Below, in pieces: positions 59,061-64,000 of a stretch of DNA of 64,000 nt. The DNA is from Hydnum rufescens UP504 (Eukaryota; Basidiomycota; Agaricomycetes; Cantharellales; Hydnaceae). A program made the translations under genes and the position numbers. Position 1 is the stretch's first letter. Each line of letters starts with the position of its first letter. The stretch is taken from contig MU128919.1 of assembly GCA_014904985.1 (NCBI GenBank), positions 408,204-472,203 of the forward strand. Direction: 5' to 3'. The notes beneath the pieces were generated by a model, which saw nothing but the letters and a program-made list of their open reading frames with translations, was not told the origin of the DNA and ran no database searches.

Positions 59061-60669
59061 ATGCCTAAACGCCATCACTCTGAGACTATTTATGTTGAGG
59101 ATATCATTAAAACCATTGACCTGAATAAAGGCTTTCGTGCTGGGCTCGACGAACTTACCACGGATGAACTGACAGCATTGTTAGCTGATCTTGCCAACTC
59201 AGCCAACATCCCCACTTCAGCCCTCCAAAAACCCACACCCAATCTCCCATCCTTCTCTACAGCAAAATGGTCAGAGGTTGCCCGAGGCTTTGGCATGCAA
59301 TCCGTTGCTTCGAGGGCTACTCTAGAGCATTTCCAAACCCCCAAGTATTACCTCCTGCTGTCTCTACATGAGGCCATGTTCAAGGATGCTTGGCGTTGGC
59401 ATGATGTCTATCGGGAGAGGCCTGAACAAACAAGGGAGGCAGCAAGAGTGAGACTCTTGGAGCCGGTATGTCCCTGAAACCAAGACTCTAAGTGCACTGT
59501 GATTAATGGCAGATGTGAAAGTACATTGTTCCTATCATATCATTATTTCAAGGTCGACTGGTTGATGCACCGGAGGAGACAATGATGGCAACCAAATACT
59601 CAAGTGGAGGCAGGGTTGAGCATGAAGTCAGTATCACTTTTCATTTATGTGGGCTTGTCTAACAGGTATTTGGTAGATATATATGATTGGTGGATTCATG
59701 TTTCTTGTTGTTGAATTTAAGCTCGACATGCTGAAGGATCATAGTCTGGTGCAACTGTTCCTTGAACTTCTGTGTGCATATTTTTAGTCTCCTATTGTAG
59801 GCATATTCACGATTAAGCCCACACACAGCTGCTGCTGAAATGAACAAAGAACTCAGCTTCAAGAACTTGCGCGTTTACAGTCTTTTGACTGATTTCCTGC
59901 AATTCAGATTTTACTCGTACGATCCCTGCGAGGCGAAATTCTGTATGGATGAGATTATAATGATTGGCAGCGAGAGGGTCCAGGCATTGTCTCGCATGAT
60001 CAAGGGTTTGAGACTTTCTCCATTGTTATCACTATGAGCTGATTAGTTTCTCTCCCAGTCTCTAATAAGCTCTTCAGTATTCTTCTTTCAGCCTATGAGG
60101 ATGGCCTACAGGCAATTATAGCCCAGAGCAAAGATAGGGCAAAGAAGAATGATGTTATTTTGTCCACAGTTTATCAAATTGGACGTTACTGATTCATTTA
60201 CAGTTTTCGTCGCATAGTTCGGCACCTGCAGAACGGAGTATAGCAAACCCAACTTCTGCCCAGCAGGTGAGACTTTGCACTACATTAATTATCTGAGGCT
60301 GACATTGTGAAAAGGATTCCACCAGTTCCAGGGATCCCGGTGGTCGCCAATTGACTCCTATGTGGGAAGTGGCATTGGATTGGGCCAACCAGTGCATCAA
60401 GAAATTGAGGGTGCTGACTCTTAGTCTCCAAGATATCGAAGACAATGGAAATGTCACGTTGGGATTTTTGGCCGCAAGGTATGTCTGTTTTTCGGATTGG
60501 TATCTGGGTCCTCACTACACCGTGCTTTCTCAGCATTCGCTCTATTCCCCACGTTTCCAATTTCACTGGAGAAGAGAATGATCCTTCTAACCCAGTTGAG
60601 CTCAACGAGCTGGCTGTGAGGGTTATTAAAGAAGAGCATGAGCATCTCTTGGCAAAGCTTCAGCAGTAA
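59061..60669 (+). CDS. Dispersed fungal gene family with nuclease-like GG...VEFK core
   Basis: A clean eight-exon model reads through without a stop: 59061-59469 (MPKRHHSETIYVEDIIKTID to RVRLLEP), YIVPIISLFQGRLVDAPEET, SGGRVEHE-IYMIGGFMFLVVEFK, LLSAAEMNKELSFKNLRVYS, LTDFLQFRFYSYDPCEAKFC, VSNKLFSILLSAYEDGLQAI, WEVALDWANQCIKKLRVLTL, and EENDPSNPVELNELAVRVIK to TAA at 60667-60669. From memory, proteins with this layout occur in many copies in several Agaricomycete genomes, without assigned function. The segment EHE-IYMIGG-FLVVEFK resembles the second strand of PD-(D/E)xK nuclease folds, with Glu and Lys as candidate metal-site residues; this is inference. Unusually, an LTR element ends 13 bases before the ATG. 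Confidence 0.78.
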
Positions 60670-60979
60670 ATTCTCTTGTAAATAATTCATGTCTGTGTTT
60701 CGTCCAAAGCTGCGATATAAGAAGCTTCAATTGTTGTCTCTGGCAGTGTGCTCTCCTTGCCTGCACGCTCTTTCTCAATGTCTGTAGTAAAATATTTTGA
60801 CATTCTTGACACCCTCGGTATACATGCCGTCTCTATCTACCAGGACTAAACGATGCTTGGTGAAACTCAGCGTCGCCTCATAGATCCCATGGATATGCCA
60901 GGTAACCGATGCGTGGCCCATACACCGGCATACTCTCAGGGGAATCGTAGAATCTTCATAGGGCCAGTCGGCAATCTAC
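60670..60979. other. Short intergenic stretch
   Basis: Nothing recognised between the VEFK gene stop and the chimeric open frame that starts at 60980. Confidence 0.4.
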
Positions 60980-61790
60980 TTGTTGACTAGTAAGAACTCA
61001 TACCATGCACACTCCAAGGGCTGGCACACACCAAGCGCGTGGATAGCTGCATTCCGGGAGGAGGATAGAAAACGGGAGCTGTACAAAAAGTACGTCACGT
61101 TCCCCGAACGAACCTTTCTGCATGATCCCTCCAAAACAACCCCTGAGGACATCTGTAAGGGAATGAAGGGATTAACTGGGAACAAAAATTGGGTCAAGGG
61201 AAATTTGGGAAAAGGCATCAGCCTCAGTTTCGTTGATGTTTGTGACAACGCCCTAGCCCATGCTGTTGCCCTCGAGTCCCCAGATGCCGGCGGGGAGAGA
61301 TTCCTTGCGAATACTGGCACGTTCACCTGGCAAGATCAAAGTGCGTCCTCATCCCTCCCCGGAACCGATCGCGAATGAGGATTATTCAGAGGATATCCTC
61401 AGAGAGGCCAGTTTCACCGAAGTCACCGAGGGAAATCCTGGGAGTGGGAAGATGCATGTTTCTGATGTCTTCGTAGATGGCTCCAAGGCTATTCTTGCTA
61501 GGGGTGACGTATCATCAACTTGGAGAGGTTACTGTGGACATGTACAAGTCCTTGAAAGAGCTCCTGCCGAGTGATGTGGTTGGCCTCGATGTACGCAATG
61601 GCGATCCTCCCAAGTACAGTATTATGAAAAAGTGTATGGTCTGAACTTACATATAATGTACTGGCGATGTTGCAGATTTCTTTCTAAAGCATCGCACGTA
61701 CGTGTATGACTACAGGCTTCGTGAATCTGTTGATTACGGTGAGATGAGGTTGCTTTGTGGCCGCAGAGTCGAGTCCTTCAAGCTTTATTG
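60980..61790 (+). pseudogene. Partial, decayed copy of the SDR gene joined to an unrelated coding fragment
   Basis: From 61,213 to about 61,575 the sequence repeats the last part of the SDR gene (56,754-57,133): GISLSFVDVCDNALAHAVAL, GERFLANTGTFTWQDQ, DILREASFTEVTEGNPGSGK. The same intron is present (about 61,340), so it is a DNA-level copy. A deletion in the intron and frame damage near 61,490 (SKAILARGDVSST in place of SKATRLLGVTYRQ) break it. The 3' flank is copied too, to about 61,790. The 5' part, 60,980-61,212, is different: TSKNSYHAHSKGWHTPSAWI, FREEDRKRELYKKYVTFPER, TPEDICKGMKGLTGNKNW, in frame with the SDR piece. I do not know its source. Confidence 0.75.
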
Positions 61791-62338
61791 AATCAAGCTA
61801 CGGTTTCTTAGTTTCGCATTCATTATTATTATTACCTTGGTCGTGCCCAGGCAAGTTTTCTCCAAAAACAAGCCGCGAAGAAGTGGCTCCTATTGTTAGC
61901 TCTCCGACATCTCTTTAGGGTCCTGGTGATTTTGTGGGACTATCTTGGTTAGATCCACGTCGGACTTGAACAATGTCTACGTATCTGTACTGTGTGAGTG
62001 TTTCCATCATGACTATGATCCATCGGGAATTTCTGGCTACACCTCAGTGGATTCGGGACTTGAGTGGGCTCAGCGTATGTCTCTTTTATATTTATTTGTT
62101 AGGCAGTCACTGATTCTAAGTTGAGTACTTTCCACCCCCTCCGGATGTAAAACCAAAAAGCTGGCGCAACCGAGAACTCGGCTCAATACATTCTGGACAC
62201 GACTCAACACCCTGAGCACAACTGGAAGCTGGAAGGTGTTTTGGGAGAGTGAGGTATTGATATAACTTGAATGATACTAATGGATTTATTGATGGATGTA
62301 CGAGGGACAGGATATTTAGATGTCGAATGTAAAAATAA
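61791..62338. other. Intergenic region
   Basis: About 0.55 kb with no recognised feature between the SDR copy and the 3' end of the SWIM gene. Confidence 0.4.
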
Positions 62339-64000
62339 TTATGATAATGAGGTAGGGTGAGTGGAGGGGGGAGGTACTCGACTCAGACTCTGGTAATGTG
62401 GATTAGGGGCATGTAAAGACATAGCTACAGGTCCCTGATGATATAATGGCGCAGAATCATCAAAATGAGATGAAAAAGACTGATAAACTGGGTGTGGGTA
62501 CGATTGGGTTGGGAAATAGGAGGACTCGTAGGAAGGCTGTGGATATGTGGAATGGTTGCGATCAGAAGGAGGCCCTTGTATATGAGGGTAATATGGTGAC
62601 GGATATGGAGGTGGTGAAGATGCAGGGAGATGATGGTGGGGTACATATTGCAACCGCAACGGCAAAGGTTCCTGATTAGAACTTTAAGTACCGCATACAA
62701 TCAGCAAGCTACACAGCTAAGAGCCAGACTGACTTACTTTCGTACTATGGGACTTGGACGAGACGGCAATGGCTGTGACGAAGGAGCATCAACTGGCCGA
62801 GAGGATAGCAAAGCCGAGCCAGATGGAGGACTTGATGAGGATCTGGGCCCAGATTTGTCGAGCTGTGGCAGAGCAGATTGAGCATCAAGCTTTGCCTTCT
62901 TGCCACTCCTTTCCCCTGCCCCATATGCATTGATATTGCTACACCATTCTCGTTTTGATTGGTGGCATTGGGGTAGGATAGATCCATAAGCAGCGGCAAA
63001 TTCTGTTGCAGTCTTGATATTCGGTGGAAGAGAGACGGTGGCTGGGAGAATTTGCGGGGGTGGTGCTTGAGAATGATAAAGCTCAAGGGCAGGAATAAGG
63101 TTGAGAAGTGCAGAGGAGGGATTTGGTGAAATCACATCTGTGATTGCGACTTGGAGGAGAGCCATGACATGCTCTATATTCAGATTACCAGCGAGGGTGG
63201 GAGAAGTGGCTTCGGGCATATCTCCCTGAGCCTTGGGGAGTTCGTTACTAGAGTCATGTCTGTTTGTCATGACATCAAGCGTAGTATTCCTTGGACCATC
63301 TCAGGATACAATCATTGGATCGCACATAGGTGCTTGCAAAAATCAATTTTTCCGGTCACAAATGAAGGACAGGAACAGACATACATCTCAATATCAACAC
63401 GGTATACTGTATTCTCTTGAGATGTGGACTGGACTGTATATGATCCATCAGGAAGGGACTGGATAAACATTGTCAGACCAGGATGAAACGAATACATGGG
63501 TTTCGAACCTGTATGCCCTGACTTGTTATATTTTGAGCTTGCTTTTGAATATTGTGACACTGCTGGAGCTCAAGATTAGGCCCTTTGAGACTGTGTTCCT
63601 GCCGCAAATAATTTGTCTTGTAACGTAGCTCAACATTTCTGATGAGGATGCAAATAAGATGATCTGCCCATCGATTCCGCTTGCCTTGTAAGAATTTTCC
63701 CTTGAGGATGTGATGCCAACTAGAGAGGAAAATGAATCTGAAGTGCAAGATTAAAAAGGAAAAAAAGATGTGGCTTACGCTATAGAAGAAGGGTTGGGAG
63801 CTCCGATGACTGTCAAATCAAAATCTGGTTCAGCCAGTGTGTAGATGGGAGACTGTATTTCTGTTGTTATTCGTAGGGCTGGTTCACTTCAATGGTTGAT
63901 CACACTCTGTAAGACGTGTATGGTGTTCAGTGGAGAATAGGAAGGGATATGGACTAGCTGTAGTCAATGATATATCGTGTAGGATGCTTGTAGAAAGGCT
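62339..64000 (-). pseudogene. SWIM-finger MULE-transposase-like gene, partial at right edge, with in-frame stop
   Basis: Minus-strand gene entering from beyond 64000. An exon ending in PDFDLTVIGAPNPSSIA is followed by FIFLSSWHHILKGKFLQGKR, NRWADHLICILIRNVELRYK and SLKGPNLELQQCHNIQKQAQ. A 50-base intron comes next, then TVYRVDIEMYVCSCPSFVTG and KIDFCKHLCAIQ. The CxC...CxH pattern is a SWIM zinc finger. The layout (helical FL..K.NRR.DHLI region, then SWIM) is that of the C-terminus of MULE-type transposases and their domesticated relatives. Directly after CAIQ comes TGA (63314-63312). A GT-AG intron, 63260-63309, would keep the frame into LHDSSNELPKAQGDMPEATS and about 170 more codons. A Pro/Tyr-rich last segment to about 62,339 is in a frame I could not join cleanly. 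Confidence 0.65.

Noticed and set aside
63490..63530. Perfect B-box GGTTCGAAACC on the minus strand
   Set aside because: It falls in the intron just after the NIQKQAQ exon of the SWIM gene and no cloverleaf forms.

Overview
The window is nuclear DNA from a filamentous basidiomycete, most likely an Agaricomycete. Genes carry many short introns of about 50-70 bases with GT-AG borders. Products are fungal housekeeping proteins plus families typical of mushroom-forming fungi. No CRISPR array, operon or bacterial signal was seen. Exon borders quoted here were spliced by eye.

Positions 1-55,700 are mostly ordinary gene space. In order they hold: a RAX2-like polarity protein (cut by the left edge); the ribosome-rescue GTPase HBS1; a very large CBM48 protein with a repeat-built tail; an ABCG half-transporter; YIP1; NSA2; the giant lipid-transfer protein CSF1; an AGC-type kinase; a helical mitochondrial-looking protein; SSU72; ARG8; HEM1 (5-aminolevulinate synthase); ARL1; a C2H2 zinc-finger protein; an EH-like proline-rich protein; and a serine/proline-rich protein of unknown role. 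YIP1/NSA2 and the helical protein/SSU72 are divergent pairs with short shared promoters.

From about 55,700 to the right edge the region is accessory. It holds a ketoreductase-type SDR gene and a compact LTR retrotransposon without coding capacity. Next comes a multi-exon gene of a dispersed fungal family with a nuclease-like GG...VEFK core, then a decayed partial copy of the SDR gene. The window ends in a SWIM-finger, MULE-transposase-like gene with an in-frame stop. A solo LTR of the same retroelement family lies at 22,137.

The most unusual content is the LTR element. It has 177-bp LTRs, intact 5-bp target-site duplications, and an apparent Tf1-type self-priming site. All seven differences between its LTRs are CpG transitions confined to the 3' LTR. 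It sits 13 bases upstream of the start codon of the VEFK gene, which may use the LTR TATA box. Other notable points are a two-level repeat in the CBM48 protein, very small exons in NSA2 and the SDR gene, and apparent one-base frame breaks in HEM1 and the ABC transporter that look like homopolymer shortening.
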